Below are positions 24,896 to 35,485 of a stretch of DNA of 64,000 nt, in pieces. The DNA is from Microbacterium sp. C5A9 (lineage in GTDB: Bacteria; Actinomycetota; Actinomycetes; Actinomycetales; Microbacteriaceae): positions 248,001 through 312,000 of the forward strand of contig NZ_JABXGD010000002.1 of assembly GCF_022627955.1 (NCBI RefSeq), given 5' to 3'. The position numbers and the translations under genes are program-made. Position 1 is the stretch's first letter. Each line of letters begins with the position of its first letter. Below the pieces are notes generated by a model. That model was not told the origin of the DNA. It did not search any database and saw nothing but the letters and a program-made list of their open reading frames with translations.

Positions 24896-26698
24896 ATGAC
24901 TGCTGACACCGTCTCGGCTGTGCCGAGGCCGCCCGCCCCCAAGTCCGCCGCACCGGAGATCTCCGGTGCCGAGGCCGTCGTCCGCACCCTGGAGCTCCTC
25001 GGCGTCAAGGACGTCTTCGGGCTCCCGGGCGGCGCCATCCTCCCCGTCTACGACCCGCTCATGGATGCGTCCGAGCTCCGGCACATCCTGGTGCGCCACG
25101 AGCAGGGCGCCGGCCACGCCGCCGAGGGCTACGCGTCGTCGTCGGGCAAGGTCGGCGTGTGCATCGCGACGTCCGGACCGGGAGCGACCAACCTCGTCAC
25201 CGCGATCGCGGACGCCTACATGGACTCGGTGCCGCTGCTCGCGATCACCGGTCAGGTGTTCTCGACGCTGATGGGCACGGACGCGTTCCAGGAGGCCGAC
25301 ATCGTGGGCATCACCATGCCGGTGACGAAGCACTCGTTCCTGGTGAAGGACGCATCCGAGATCCCCGGCGCCCTCGCCGCGGCGTACGAGATCGCCTCGA
25401 CGGGTCGTCCCGGCCCCGTTCTCGTGGACATCACGAAGGACGCGCAGCAGGCGATGGCGCCGTTCATCTGGCCCGCGAAGATCGAGCTGCCGGGCTACCG
25501 GCCCGTGACCAAGGCCCACGGCAAGCAGATCCAGGCGGCTGCCGCGCTTCTCGCCGAGGCCAAGAAGCCGGTGCTGTACGTCGGCGGCGGCGTGATCCGC
25601 GGTCGCGCGTCGGCCGAGCTGCTGGCCCTCGCCGAGACCACGAACGCGCCCGTCGTGACCACGCTGATGGCACGCGGCGCGTTCCCCGACTCCCACCAGC
25701 AGCACCTGGGGATGCCGGGCATGCACGGCACGGTCCCCGCGGTGCTCGCGCTGCAGGAGGCCGACCTGATCGTGTCGCTCGGCGCCCGCTTCGATGATCG
25801 CGTGACCGGCAAGGCCGCGCTCTTCGCGCCGAACGCCAAGGTCGTGCACGTCGACATCGATCCCGCCGAGATCTCCAAGATCCGCATGGCCGATGTGCCG
25901 ATCGTGGGCGACGTGCGCGATGTGCTCGCGGACCTCGAGTCGGCGTTCCGGACCGCGATCGGGACGGACGCGCCCGACACCGAGGAATGGTGGTCGTACC
26001 TCGACGGACTCCGCACCGAGTTCCCCCTCGGCTACGCGCCCACGACCGACGGTCTGCTCGCCCCGCAGCACGTGATCCAGCGGATCGGTGAACTCACCGG
26101 CCCCGAGGGCATCTACGCCGCGGGCGTCGGGCAGCACCAGATGTGGGCCGCGCAGTTCATCAAGTACGAGCGCCCCAACGCCTGGCTGAACTCCGGGGGA
26201 GCGGGCACGATGGGCTACTCCGTGCCTGCTGCGATGGGTGCCAAGGTCGCCGAGCCCGACCGTGTGGTGTGGGCGATCGACGGTGACGGATGCTTCCAGA
26301 TGACCAATCAGGAGCTCGCCACCTGCGCGATCAACAACATCCCGATCAAGGTCGCGATCATCAACAACTCCTCGCTCGGCATGGTGCGCCAGTGGCAGAC
26401 GCTGTTCTACGACGGCCGCCACTCGAACACCGACCTCAACACCGGGCACGGCACCGTGCGCATCCCCGACTTCGTGAAGCTCGCCGAGGCCTACGGCTGC
26501 CTCGCGATCCGCGTGGAGAAGGAAGAGGAGGTGGATGCCGCGATCAAGCTCGCCCTCGAGACGAACGACCGGCCCGTCGTCATCGACTTCGTCGTCAGCG
26601 CGGACTCCATGGTCTGGCCGATGGTTCCCCAGGGCGTGAGCAACAGCTACGTCCAGTACGCCCGCGAGCACGCGCCCGCATTCGACGAGGAGGACTGA
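24896..26698 (+). CDS. ilvB: Acetolactate synthase, large subunit
   Basis: 600 residues, thiamine-diphosphate enzyme; makes 2-acetolactate or 2-aceto-2-hydroxybutyrate from pyruvate. It has the catalytic Glu in [14 protein letters not shown], the FAD-binding middle domain ([11 protein letters not shown]) and the ThDP motif [14 protein letters not shown]...NN. AAGGAG eight bases before the ATG. IlvN follows two bases after the stop, and ilvC after another 48, giving an ilvBNC operon. There is no leader peptide in the 60 bases between ilvD and ilvB. Confidence 0.96.
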   Translation: MTADTVSAVPRPPAPKSAAPEISGAEAVVRTLELLGVKDVFGLPGGAILPVYDPLMDASELRHILVRHEQGAGHAAEGYASSSGKVGVCIATSGPGATNLVTAIADAYMDSVPLLAITGQVFSTLMGTDAFQEADIVGITMPVTKHSFLVKDASEIPGALAAAYEIASTGRPGPVLVDITKDAQQAMAPFIWPAKIELPGYRPVTKAHGKQIQAAAALLAEAKKPVLYVGGGVIRGRASAELLALAETTNAPVVTTLMARGAFPDSHQQHLGMPGMHGTVPAVLALQEADLIVSLGARFDDRVTGKAALFAPNAKVVHVDIDPAEISKIRMADVPIVGDVRDVLADLESAFRTAIGTDAPDTEEWWSYLDGLRTEFPLGYAPTTDGLLAPQHVIQRIGELTGPEGIYAAGVGQHQMWAAQFIKYERPNAWLNSGGAGTMGYSVPAAMGAKVAEPDRVVWAIDGDGCFQMTNQELATCAINNIPIKVAIINNSSLGMVRQWQTLFYDGRHSNTDLNTGHGTVRIPDFVKLAEAYGCLAIRVEKEEEVDAAIKLALETNDRPVVIDFVVSADSMVWPMVPQGVSNSYVQYAREHAPAFDEED

Positions 26699-26700
26699 CC

Positions 26701-27210
26701 ATGTCGACTCACGTGCTGAGCCTCCTCGTGGAGAACACCCCCGGTCTGCTGACCCGTGTCGCAGGTCTGTTCGCGCGCCGCGGCTTCAACATCGACTCGC
26801 TCGCGGTGGGCGTGACCGAGGTGCCCGGCATCTCGCGCATCACCGTGGTCGTCGACCTCGAGGACCTTCCTCTCGAGCAGGTGACGAAGCAGCTCAACAA
26901 GCTGATCAACGTCATCAAGATCGTGGAGCTCGACTTCCCGACCTCGGTGCAGCGCGAGCACATGCTCGTCAAGGTCCGCACCGACAACGCGACGCGGTCG
27001 AACGTCATCGAGGTCGCGAACCTGTTCCGCGCCTCGGTCGTGGACTACGCCTCCGACGCGCTCGTGATCGAGGTCACCGGCGACCGGGGCAAGGTCGACG
27101 CGCTGCTGCGCGCGCTCGAGCCCTTCGGCATCAAGGAGATCGCGCAGTCGGGTCTCCTCGCCATCGGCCGCGGCGGCAAGAGCATCACCGAGCGCGTCCT
27201 GCGCGGCTGA
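26701..27210 (+). CDS. ilvN: Acetolactate synthase, regulatory subunit
   Basis: 169 residues: an N-terminal ACT domain (VLSLLVENTPGLLTRVAGLFARRG..., residues 4-78) that binds valine for feedback inhibition, then the C-terminal ALS_ss domain that stimulates IlvB. Full family length. Start at 26701 directly after the ilvB stop; translational coupling is likely. Confidence 0.95.
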   Translation: MSTHVLSLLVENTPGLLTRVAGLFARRGFNIDSLAVGVTEVPGISRITVVVDLEDLPLEQVTKQLNKLINVIKIVELDFPTSVQREHMLVKVRTDNATRSNVIEVANLFRASVVDYASDALVIEVTGDRGKVDALLRALEPFGIKEIAQSGLLAIGRGGKSITERVLRG

Positions 27211-28287
<1,077 letters not shown>

Positions 28288-28305
28288 CGCCGAGTCCTCC
28301 TCCGA

Positions 28306-28338
28306 CGGAACGGGCATCCCTTCGGGGGTGCCCGTTCC
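28306..28338 (+). terminator. ilvC hairpin
   Basis: 15-bp stem (28306-28320 with 28324-28338, one G-T pair) closed by a TTC loop. No T-run, but well placed 19 bases after ilvC. Confidence 0.65.
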
Positions 28339-28377
28339 GCGTATCCGCCGCTCGTATCCGGAGCGAGACACCGTGGT

Positions 28378-28420
28378 ACGAGGAAGGGCCCGACGCGATC
28401 CGCGCCGGGCCCTTCGTCGT
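28378..28420. terminator. Bidirectional hairpin between ilvC and the convergent gene
   Basis: 15-bp stem with one mismatch (28378-28392 and 28406-28420), between convergent genes ending at 28287 and 28430; likely to serve both strands. Confidence 0.6.
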
Positions 28421-28429
28421 GTCCGAGGG

Positions 28430-29362
28430 CTATTCGACGGGCGCGTCCTCGACGGTGATGGGGGCGTCAGCCGGATCTGCCCAGACCGGAGCCGGAAGCA
28501 GCGTGTCGACCTGACCGGCCTGGATCTCGCGCAGGGCGGCCTCGATGTCGTCCGCATTCTCGGGGACCGCCAGACCACAGGTCCGCAGCTCGGAGGCGAA
28601 CTTCAGGGTGAGACGGCTCTTGCCGGCCTCGACCGCCTCGGCTGTCGTGCCCGTGCGCTTCTCGCTGCCGGTCTGGATATCGGACACCTCGTCGCACACG
28701 TGATAGACCGCGCCCCCGTCGACCCAGACGACCTCGTCCTTGCCGAGCAGCTGGATCACGGTCGACTGGTCAGCGGTGTACTGCTCGACGGAGGGCGGGC
28801 TGAAGTCGACGCCGATGACGGTCGCGAGGACGGCGAGAACGATTCCGACGACGCCCGCGGTCGCCTTCTGTCCCTTGTCCATGTCCTTGTTCAGGAAGAT
28901 CAGGATGATCAGTGGCAGGAACGCGACGATCGCGATGATGGCGCCGAGCTGGTTCTGCACGAAGAAGCGCACCGTCTCGGACTTCCGCGCCGGGTCGAGG
29001 CGATTCGCCTTCTTCCAGAGGATCGAGCCGGTGATCGCAAGCGCCGCGATGACGACGAGCAGTACGAGCAGTGTGATGAAGGCCCACTGGGGGAACTGCG
29101 CGCTGACGCCCTGCTCCTCGAGGAGACCGGTATCGGGGTCGCGCACGAGAGCGCCGTCTTCGCCCACGTATTCGCGCTGACGCAGCAGCCAGAAGATCCC
29201 GACGGCCTCGGCCGCGATGGCGATGGCCCAGAGGGCTCCGGCGATCCACCGGAAGGTCGTCGCCTTCGACTTCGCCGCAGCGGTGGGCTTCCACCCCGCG
29301 GCCGGCTCGCTGACGGGGCCACCCGCTGCGCTCTGCTCGACGTGCTTGCTCTGCTCTGCCAC
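28430..29362 (-). CDS. Multi-pass membrane protein, unknown function
   Basis: 310 residues from GTG 29360-29362 with GAGAGGG six bases upstream. An N-terminal Ala/Ser-rich cytoplasmic part is followed by helices at about 38-58, 92-114, 135-155 and 166-184, then a C-terminal soluble domain of about 120 residues with two Cys (VCDEV, RTCGL) that may form an extracytoplasmic disulphide. It is convergent with ilvC. No family recognised. Confidence 0.65.
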   Translation of the reverse strand: MAEQSKHVEQSAAGGPVSEPAAGWKPTAAAKSKATTFRWIAGALWAIAIAAEAVGIFWLLRQREYVGEDGALVRDPDTGLLEEQGVSAQFPQWAFITLLVLLVVIAALAITGSILWKKANRLDPARKSETVRFFVQNQLGAIIAIVAFLPLIILIFLNKDMDKGQKATAGVVGIVLAVLATVIGVDFSPPSVEQYTADQSTVIQLLGKDEVVWVDGGAVYHVCDEVSDIQTGSEKRTGTTAEAVEAGKSRLTLKFASELRTCGLAVPENADDIEAALREIQAGQVDTLLPAPVWADPADAPITVEDAPVE

Positions 29363-29438
29363 GGTGGTCCCTCTCGCCGGGGCCTCAGCGGCCCAGATGC
29401 CCCCGAGCATAGTGGACGCCGTGTCCTACGCTGGGGAC

Positions 29439-29969
29439 ATGACTTCCGATTCCGATGACGCCCTGAGCTGGGACGGAGACGACAGCGATGCTCCGGCGAG
29501 ACCCGCGCCGGGGGAGCGATCTTCGAAGGCCGAACGGCCCGCGAGATCGCCCCAGAGTGCTCCGGAGTCGACGGGGTCCGCGCCGGACGCGGACCTTCCC
29601 GACGGGTGGACGGCGGTCGGTGGAGGCAGCGAGACGACCTCATCCGTCACGGTGGGCCGCGAGGATGCCACGCCGCTCAGCACCGGGATGCTGCTGACTC
29701 TCGGCATCGTCGGCGGCATCTACCTGCTCTACAGCGTGGGGTGGGTCGTCGGCGGGTTGCGTCTCAAGCCGCTCGCCAACCTCATCGTCGCCGACGCGAT
29801 GTACGTGCCATGGTTCATCCTCGCCGTAGCTGCTCCCGCGCTGTGGTTCCTCGCCGTGTGGGTGCTGACCAGGGCGAAGGCGGGCTGGATCCGCATCGCG
29901 CTCCTTCTGGTCGGGGTCGTGCTGCTCGTGCCGTGGCCGTTCGTGACTGTGGGGGTGATCGGCTCATGA
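29439..29969 (+). CDS. Membrane protein with long acidic N-terminus
   Basis: 176 residues. The first 85 are Asp/Ser/Pro-rich and probably disordered, ending in LPDGWTAVGGG. Three membrane helices follow (about 90-110, 120-140, 150-170). TACGCT six bases before the ATG suggests a leaderless mRNA. It overlaps the next gene by four bases, so the two membrane proteins probably work together. The function is unknown. Confidence 0.65.
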   Translation: MTSDSDDALSWDGDDSDAPARPAPGERSSKAERPARSPQSAPESTGSAPDADLPDGWTAVGGGSETTSSVTVGREDATPLSTGMLLTLGIVGGIYLLYSVGWVVGGLRLKPLANLIVADAMYVPWFILAVAAPALWFLAVWVLTRAKAGWIRIALLLVGVVLLVPWPFVTVGVIGS

Positions 29970-30319
29970 CCGGATCGAAGACGGAAACGTCGTCGACGTC
30001 CGGCGCTCCGCGCTGGCTCAGCGCCGTGGTGCTCGGGTTCGCAGGCCTCTTCTACGCGTATGCGATCTGGAACGCCGTGGCGCACCTCGTCTCGATGGCC
30101 CAGAACGGCCTGACGGGCGTCGGATGGGTGACGCTTCTCTTCGGAGTCGTCTTCCCCGCCATCGTGTTCGTGTTCGCGTATGCCATCGGCAGGCGGCGTA
30201 ACGCGGGCGAACTCGGGCTCGTGCTGCTGGCCGGCCTCGGGATCGTGGCGGTGTTCTGGCTCAGTCTCATCGGCTACAGCGTCCTCAACATGTCGGATCT
30301 GGTGACGGCCGCATCGTGA
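29966..30319 (+). CDS. Small membrane protein
   Basis: 117 residues with three hydrophobic segments (about 18-38, 50-72, 82-102) and a Ser/Thr-rich start. Start at 29966 in an ATGA overlap with the preceding gene, so it is translationally coupled. No family recognised. Confidence 0.65.
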   Translation: MTGSKTETSSTSGAPRWLSAVVLGFAGLFYAYAIWNAVAHLVSMAQNGLTGVGWVTLLFGVVFPAIVFVFAYAIGRRRNAGELGLVLLAGLGIVAVFWLSLIGYSVLNMSDLVTAAS

Positions 30320-30433
30320 TCCGGGGCGTCACACGGCACGGAGGAGCAGGAGCGCTCGGGTACAGTTGAAGTGATCGCGCCCCCACGGTGTGCGGCGCAT
30401 CGGCCCCCTGTCGCGCTGCCCCGAAGGATCCCT

Positions 30434-32038
30434 GTGCCGAAGCCCGTCGTGCTCCTCGCCGAAGTTCTCTCTCCCGCCACGATCGAGGCCCTCGGCCCCG
30501 ATTTCGACGTCCGTGACGTCGACGGCACCGACCGCGAGGCGCTCTTCGCCTCGCTCGCGGATGCCGACGCGGTGCTCATCCGCTCGGCGACCCAGATCGA
30601 CGAGGAGGCGCTCTCTCACGCGCCGAAGCTGAAGGTCGTGGCCCGCGCCGGAGTCGGACTCGACAATGTCGACATCAAGGCCGCGACGACGGCCGGCGTC
30701 ATGGTCGTGAACGCACCGACCTCGAACATCGTCTCCGCCGCCGAGCTGACGGTCGGGCACATCCTCAGCCTCGCTCGCCGGATCCCGGCCGCGCACGCCT
30801 CCCTCGCCGCCGGTCAGTGGAAGCGCAGCTCGTTCACGGGCGCCGAGCTCTTCGAGAAGACCGTCGGCATCGTCGGCCTCGGCCGCATCGGAGCGCTCGT
30901 CGCGGCGCGCCTCGCGGCGTTCGACATGCGGGTCGTCGCGTACGACCCCTACGTCACCTCCGCCCGCGCGCAGCAGCTCGGCGTCCAGCTCCTCTCTCTC
31001 GACGAGCTGGTCGCGGAAGCGGACTTCCTGACGATCCACATGCCGAAGACGCCCGAGACGACCGGCATGATCGGCGCCGAGCAGTTCAAGGCCATGAAGC
31101 CCACGGCGTTCGTCGTCAACGTCGCCCGCGGCGGACTGATCGACGAAGAGGCGCTGCACGCGGCACTCGTCGCCGGCGAGATCGCGGGTGCGGGTCTCGA
31201 TGTCTTCACGTCCGAGCCCCCGGCAGAGGGCGGCACGGCTCGTCCCCTGCTCGACCTCCCGAACGTGGTGGTGACCCCTCACCTCGGAGCCAGCACCGAA
31301 GAGGCGCAGGAGAAGGCCGGTGTGTCGGTCGCGCGCTCGGTGCGTCTCGCGCTCGGCGGCGACCTGGTGCCGGATGCCGTGAACGTCGCCGGCGGCGTGA
31401 TCGACCCGTACGTCCGCCCCGGTATCTCGCTGGTGGAGAAGCTCGGCCAGATCTTCGCCGCTCTCGCGACGTCGCCGCTGACGAGCCTCGATGTCGAGGT
31501 GCACGGCGAGCTCAACGACTACGACGTGAGCGTGCTGAAGCTCGCCGCCCTCAAGGGGGTCTTCACGAACATCGTGAGCGAGACGGTCTCGTATGTGAAC
31601 GCACCGCTGCTCGCCGAGCAGCGCGGCATCGCGGTCCGTCTGCTCAAGGACGACGTCAGCGACGAGTACCGCAACGTCATCACCCTGAGCGGCGCCCTCT
31701 CGGACGGTTCGCAGCTCTCGGTGTCCGGCACCCTCACCGGGCCGAAGCAGGCCGAGAAGCTGGTCGGGATCAACGGTCACGCCCTCGAGCTCCCGATCGA
31801 GAAGCACCACGTCGTGATGCTCTACACCGACCGCCCCGGAATCGTCGCCGTCTACGGTCAGAAGTTCGGCGAGGCCGGAGTCAACATCGCAGGCATGCAG
31901 ATCTCGCGACTCGGCGCCGGCGACCAGGCGCTCAGCGTCGTGACGCTCGACTCCCCGGTGTCCGACGAGCTGCTCGCCGAGGTCAGCACCGCGATCGACG
32001 CCGATCTCTTCCGCCAGATCGAGATCACCGAGGTCTGA
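30434..32038 (+). CDS. serA: D-3-phosphoglycerate dehydrogenase
   Basis: 534 residues, long (type I) form; first step of serine synthesis. Domains: split catalytic domain (1-95 and 280-310), NAD-binding Rossmann domain with GLGRIGALVAARLAAFDM, an intervening regulatory domain (about 320-450) and a C-terminal ACT domain (HHVVMLYTDRPGIVAVYG) that may bind serine. The GTG start at 30434 has GAAGGA upstream. TACAGT at about 30361 could be the -10 box, giving a 5' leader of some 65 bases. Encoded among ilv/leu genes but not co-transcribed with ilvC. Confidence 0.95.
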   Translation: MPKPVVLLAEVLSPATIEALGPDFDVRDVDGTDREALFASLADADAVLIRSATQIDEEALSHAPKLKVVARAGVGLDNVDIKAATTAGVMVVNAPTSNIVSAAELTVGHILSLARRIPAAHASLAAGQWKRSSFTGAELFEKTVGIVGLGRIGALVAARLAAFDMRVVAYDPYVTSARAQQLGVQLLSLDELVAEADFLTIHMPKTPETTGMIGAEQFKAMKPTAFVVNVARGGLIDEEALHAALVAGEIAGAGLDVFTSEPPAEGGTARPLLDLPNVVVTPHLGASTEEAQEKAGVSVARSVRLALGGDLVPDAVNVAGGVIDPYVRPGISLVEKLGQIFAALATSPLTSLDVEVHGELNDYDVSVLKLAALKGVFTNIVSETVSYVNAPLLAEQRGIAVRLLKDDVSDEYRNVITLSGALSDGSQLSVSGTLTGPKQAEKLVGINGHALELPIEKHHVVMLYTDRPGIVAVYGQKFGEAGVNIAGMQISRLGAGDQALSVVTLDSPVSDELLAEVSTAIDADLFRQIEITEV

Positions 32039-32066
32039 GCGCGGGGGAGACCCTCGAACCGACGGG

Positions 32067-32100
32067 AGCGGGAGGCAGCCGAGCGGCTGCCTCCCGCTCT
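32067..32100 (+). terminator. serA terminator
   Basis: 14-bp stem (32067-32080 with 32085-32098), GAGC loop, followed by CTCTGTT. Confidence 0.75.
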
Positions 32101-32119
32101 GTTCGTGTGGCGTCGGGTG

Positions 32120-32665
32120 TCAGGGTGCCGTCGCACGCAGGACGAGCGCGATCAGGTCGGCGAGCTCGTCGCTCCGGGGCACGAGCCGCTCGGGTCCGTG
32201 CACATCGAGTGAGTTGTTGAAGTACAGCCCGTCGCTCAGCAGCATCACGAGGTCGAGACTCGCCGCATCTCGCACATGGGGGCGGATCGTGTCCGCCCAC
32301 CGGTCTCTGTTGCGACGCAGGGCATCGGCAGCGGCGGTCGAGCCGCCCTGCGCGAGCCGGGTGGCGGCGATGAGAGCACGATCCAGCGCGTCGTCCTCCA
32401 TGACGGAGGTGCGCACGTAATACGCGACCGGCCCCTCTTCCGCCGTCGTCATGCGCTCCAGATCCATCGTGGTGAGGGCATCGAGACGCTCGAGCAGACC
32501 GGCCGCGAGATCGTCCTTGGACCCGAAGTGATACAGAAGCCCGCCCTTCGAGACACCCGCGGCCTTGGCCGTCGCGTCGAGGGTGGCCGCGCGCTCACCG
32601 TCCTCGATGACGATCGACTCGAACGCGTCGAGGACGCGTTCGCGGGCCAGTGGAGGTCGGGGCAT
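32120..32665 (-). CDS. TetR-family repressor
   Basis: 181 residues. The N-terminal helix-turn-helix is residues 25-50 (AATLDATAKAAGVSKGGLLYHFGSK), followed by a ligand-binding domain of helices. It is divergent from the MFS exporter at 32777 and almost certainly controls it through the palindrome at 32719-32748. GAGG lies close to the ATG. The inducing ligand is unknown. Confidence 0.9.
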   Translation of the reverse strand: MPRPPLARERVLDAFESIVIEDGERAATLDATAKAAGVSKGGLLYHFGSKDDLAAGLLERLDALTTMDLERMTTAEEGPVAYYVRTSVMEDDALDRALIAATRLAQGGSTAAADALRRNRDRWADTIRPHVRDAASLDLVMLLSDGLYFNNSLDVHGPERLVPRSDELADLIALVLRATAP

Positions 32666-32718
32666 CGGGGATCCTCTGTTCGTCTCGCATCACAGTAGCG
32701 CGGCCGTGTGACGATTCT

Positions 32719-32748
32719 GTTACTATACCATCTGGACGGTTTAGTAAC
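32719..32748. promoter_or_regulatory. TetR operator with divergent promoters
   Basis: 30-bp palindrome centred between 32733 and 32734, 12 of 15 positions symmetric, outer arms GTTACT/AGTAAC. On the plus strand it contains GTTACT...TTTAGT, and on the minus strand GTTACT...TATAGT, each spaced roughly like -35 and -10 boxes. So one operator covers both promoters. Confidence 0.7.
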
Positions 32749-32776
32749 GATGCCGTCGTGATCTGAGAGGTGTTCC

Positions 32777-34312
32777 ATGACCCGTACTGCGTCGATCCCG
32801 ACGACAGAGACGGATGCTCCCCGCGTCGGAGCCCGGGGCTGGGCGGCGCTCGTCGTCCTCATGCTTCCGGTCCTCCTGGTGTCGGTGGACAACACGGTGC
32901 TGAGCTTCGCGCTCCCCGAGATCTCCATCGCGCTCGCGCCCACCGGCGCCGAGCAGCTGTGGATCATCGACGTCTACCCGCTCGTGCTGGCCGGGCTCCT
33001 CGTCACGATGGGCACGCTCGGCGACCGCTTCGGGCGCCGCCGCATGCTCCTCATCGGCGCGACCGGTTTCGCGGCGGTGTCCGCCCTCGCCGCCTTCGCT
33101 CCGACCGCCGGTCTGCTCATCGCCGCCCGTGCACTGCTCGGCTTCTTCGGCGCGATGCTGATGCCGTCGACGCTGTCGCTCCTGCGCTCGATCTTCCAGA
33201 ACCGCGATCAGCGACGCCTCGCGATCGCCGTGTGGGCGTCGGCCTTCTCGGCAGGATCCGCGCTCGGCCCGATCGTGGGCGGTTTCCTGCTCGAGCACTT
33301 CGACTGGGGGTCGGTGTTCCTGATCGCCGTGCCCGTGCTCATCCCTCTGCTCATCGCCGCACCGCTGCTCGTGCCCGAGAGTCGCGACCCGCACCCCGGC
33401 CGCATCGACATCGTCAGCATCGTCCTGTCGATGGCGGCGATGATCCCCGTCGTATACGCGATCAAGTCGCTCGCCGTCGACGGGCTGAGTCTGACCGCGG
33501 GTGCCTGGGCGCTGCTCGGCGTCGCCATGGGCTACCTGTTCGTCCGGCGCCAGCTGCGCGCGGAGGTGCCGATGCTCGACATGGCCCTGTTCCGCCGCGG
33601 ATCGTTCTCCGGGGCGATCCTGGTGAACCTGCTGAGCGTGGTCGCTCTGGTCGGCTTCCTCTACTTCGTCTCCCAGCACCTCCAGCTGGTCCTGGGGCTC
33701 TCGCCGATGACCGCCGGTGCGGCGCTGGTCCCCGGAATGGTCGCGATGATCGTGGCCGGCCTCTCAGTCGTACCGATCTCGCGCCGCGTGCGTCCTCACA
33801 TCCTCGTTCCCGCCGGTCTCGCGTTCTCCGTGGCCGGGTACCTGCTCGTCGCGTTCACGACGGAGGACCACGGCGTCGCGCCGCTGATCCTCGCGTTCGT
33901 GGTGCTGGGAATCGGCATCGGCGCCGCCGAGACGATCTCGAACGAGCTCATCCTCTCGAGCGCTCCCGCCGAGAAGGCCGGCGCCGCGAGCGCGGTGTCG
34001 GAGACCGCGTACGAGCTCGGGGCGGTGCTCGGCACCGCGGTGCTCGGTGGCCTCATCACCGCGTTCTATCGAGGGGCGCTGGTCGTGCCGGCCGGCATTC
34101 CGGCCGAGGCGGCGAACGCGGCGAAGGAGACGCTCGCCGGGGCCTACACGGCTGCGCAGGACCTTCCGGCTCAGCTCGGCGAGGCGCTGTGGGATGCCGC
34201 ATCCGCCGCCTTCGGCTCCGGCGTCCTGGTGACGTCGCTGATCGGCGCCGGACTGGTGATCATCGCCGGGGTCATCGCGGCTGTCACACTGCGCAAGACC
34301 CCCTCGCACTGA
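32777..34312 (+). CDS. MFS multidrug exporter, 14-helix type
   Basis: 511 residues, DHA2-like (QacA/SmvA type) with 14 predicted membrane helices. Shows motif A in [29 protein letters not shown] in helix 1 and a helix-5 Gly/Pro motif ([15 protein letters not shown]). It probably exports cationic drugs or dyes using the proton gradient. It is controlled by the divergent TetR. GAGAGG upstream of the ATG. Confidence 0.9.
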   Translation: MTRTASIPTTETDAPRVGARGWAALVVLMLPVLLVSVDNTVLSFALPEISIALAPTGAEQLWIIDVYPLVLAGLLVTMGTLGDRFGRRRMLLIGATGFAAVSALAAFAPTAGLLIAARALLGFFGAMLMPSTLSLLRSIFQNRDQRRLAIAVWASAFSAGSALGPIVGGFLLEHFDWGSVFLIAVPVLIPLLIAAPLLVPESRDPHPGRIDIVSIVLSMAAMIPVVYAIKSLAVDGLSLTAGAWALLGVAMGYLFVRRQLRAEVPMLDMALFRRGSFSGAILVNLLSVVALVGFLYFVSQHLQLVLGLSPMTAGAALVPGMVAMIVAGLSVVPISRRVRPHILVPAGLAFSVAGYLLVAFTTEDHGVAPLILAFVVLGIGIGAAETISNELILSSAPAEKAGAASAVSETAYELGAVLGTAVLGGLITAFYRGALVVPAGIPAEAANAAKETLAGAYTAAQDLPAQLGEALWDAASAAFGSGVLVTSLIGAGLVIIAGVIAAVTLRKTPSH

Positions 34313-34326
34313 CCAGTACGCTGGGA

Positions 34327-34362
34327 GGACCGGCGACGCTCGTGCCCGAGCGTCGCCGGTCC
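34327..34362 (+). terminator. Perfect hairpin between MFS gene and leuB
   Basis: 16-bp perfect stem (34327-34342 with 34347-34362), TGCC loop, no T-run. It lies 15 bases after the MFS stop and 20 before the leuB ATG. TACGCT at 34317 could be a -10 box placing the hairpin at the very 5' end of leuB mRNA instead. Confidence 0.6.
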
Positions 34363-34382
34363 ATCCCGATGCAAGGAGTGTC

Positions 34383-35426
34383 ATGTCGCGTGTCGTGAAG
34401 CTGGCCGTCATCCCCGGTGACGGAATCGGCCCAGAGGTCGTCGCCGAGGCCGAGAAGGTGCTCGATGCGGTGACCGCGTCCAGCGATGTGACCTTCGACA
34501 AGACCCGCTTCGCTCTCGGAGCCGCCCGGTACCTCGAGACCGGTGACACGCTCACGGATGACGACCTCCGGGCGATCTCCGCCCACGACGCGATCCTGCT
34601 CGGGGCCGTCGGGGGCACTCCCGGCGACCCGCGTCTCCAGAACGCGAACATCGAGCGCGGCCTGCTGCTCAAGCTCCGCTTCACGCTCGACCACTACGTG
34701 AACCTGCGCCCCTCGAAGCTCTTCTCGGGTGCGTCGGGCCCGCTCGCCAACCCCGGTGAGATCGACTTCGTCGTGGTGCGCGAGGGCACCGAGGGGCCCT
34801 ACGTGGGCAACGGCGGAGCGATCCGTCAGGGGACGCCGCACGAGGTCGCGAACGAGACCTCGGTGAACACCGCCTTCGGCGTCGAGCGCGTCGTGCGCTA
34901 TGCCTTCGAGCTGGCAGAGCGGCGGAACAGGAAGCTGACCCTGGTGCACAAGACCAACGTGCTCGTGCACGCAGGGGCGATCTGGAAGCGCCTCGTCGAC
35001 GAGATCGCCACGGAGCACCCCGAGGTGTCGGTCGACTACCTGCACGTCGACGCCGCGACGATCTTCCTCGTCACGGATCCTTCGCGCTTCGACGTGATCG
35101 TCACGGACAACCTCTTCGGCGACATCCTCACCGACCTCGCGGGTGCGGTGACAGGCGGAATCGGTCTGGCGGCGTCGGGGAACATCAACCCCGACGGCGC
35201 GTTCCCCTCGATGTTCGAGCCCGTGCACGGCTCCGCTCCTGACATCGCAGGACAGCAGAAGGCCGATCCGACCGCCGCGATCCTCTCGGTGGCTCTGCTG
35301 CTCGATCACCTCGGCCTCTCCGCCGAATCCGCGCGGGTGAGCGCCGCTGTCGAGGCGGACATCGCCGCCCGTACCGGAACGCGGACCACGGCCGAGATCG
35401 GCTCGGCGATCGCTGCACGGCTCTGA
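34383..35426 (+). CDS. leuB: 3-isopropylmalate dehydrogenase
   Basis: 347 residues of the isopropylmalate/isocitrate dehydrogenase family. Motifs: [11 protein letters not shown] at the N-terminus, [15 protein letters not shown] with substrate Arg residues, and [23 protein letters not shown] (Mg-binding Asp). Third step of leucine synthesis. Spaced AAGGAG before the ATG. Unlinked to leuCD (56.6 kb), so leucine genes are in at least two units here. Confidence 0.95.
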   Translation: MSRVVKLAVIPGDGIGPEVVAEAEKVLDAVTASSDVTFDKTRFALGAARYLETGDTLTDDDLRAISAHDAILLGAVGGTPGDPRLQNANIERGLLLKLRFTLDHYVNLRPSKLFSGASGPLANPGEIDFVVVREGTEGPYVGNGGAIRQGTPHEVANETSVNTAFGVERVVRYAFELAERRNRKLTLVHKTNVLVHAGAIWKRLVDEIATEHPEVSVDYLHVDAATIFLVTDPSRFDVIVTDNLFGDILTDLAGAVTGGIGLAASGNINPDGAFPSMFEPVHGSAPDIAGQQKADPTAAILSVALLLDHLGLSAESARVSAAVEADIAARTGTRTTAEIGSAIAARL

Positions 35427-35485
35427 ACGACAGGCGTAGGCTGACAGGGCGTGATGATGCGCGCACCCGGAAGAGAGAAGACGAG

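Noticed and set aside
24752..26671. 639-codon minus-strand ORF over ilvB
   Set aside because: His/Arg/Asp-rich antisense sequence with no domain; ilvB on the other strand is unmistakable.
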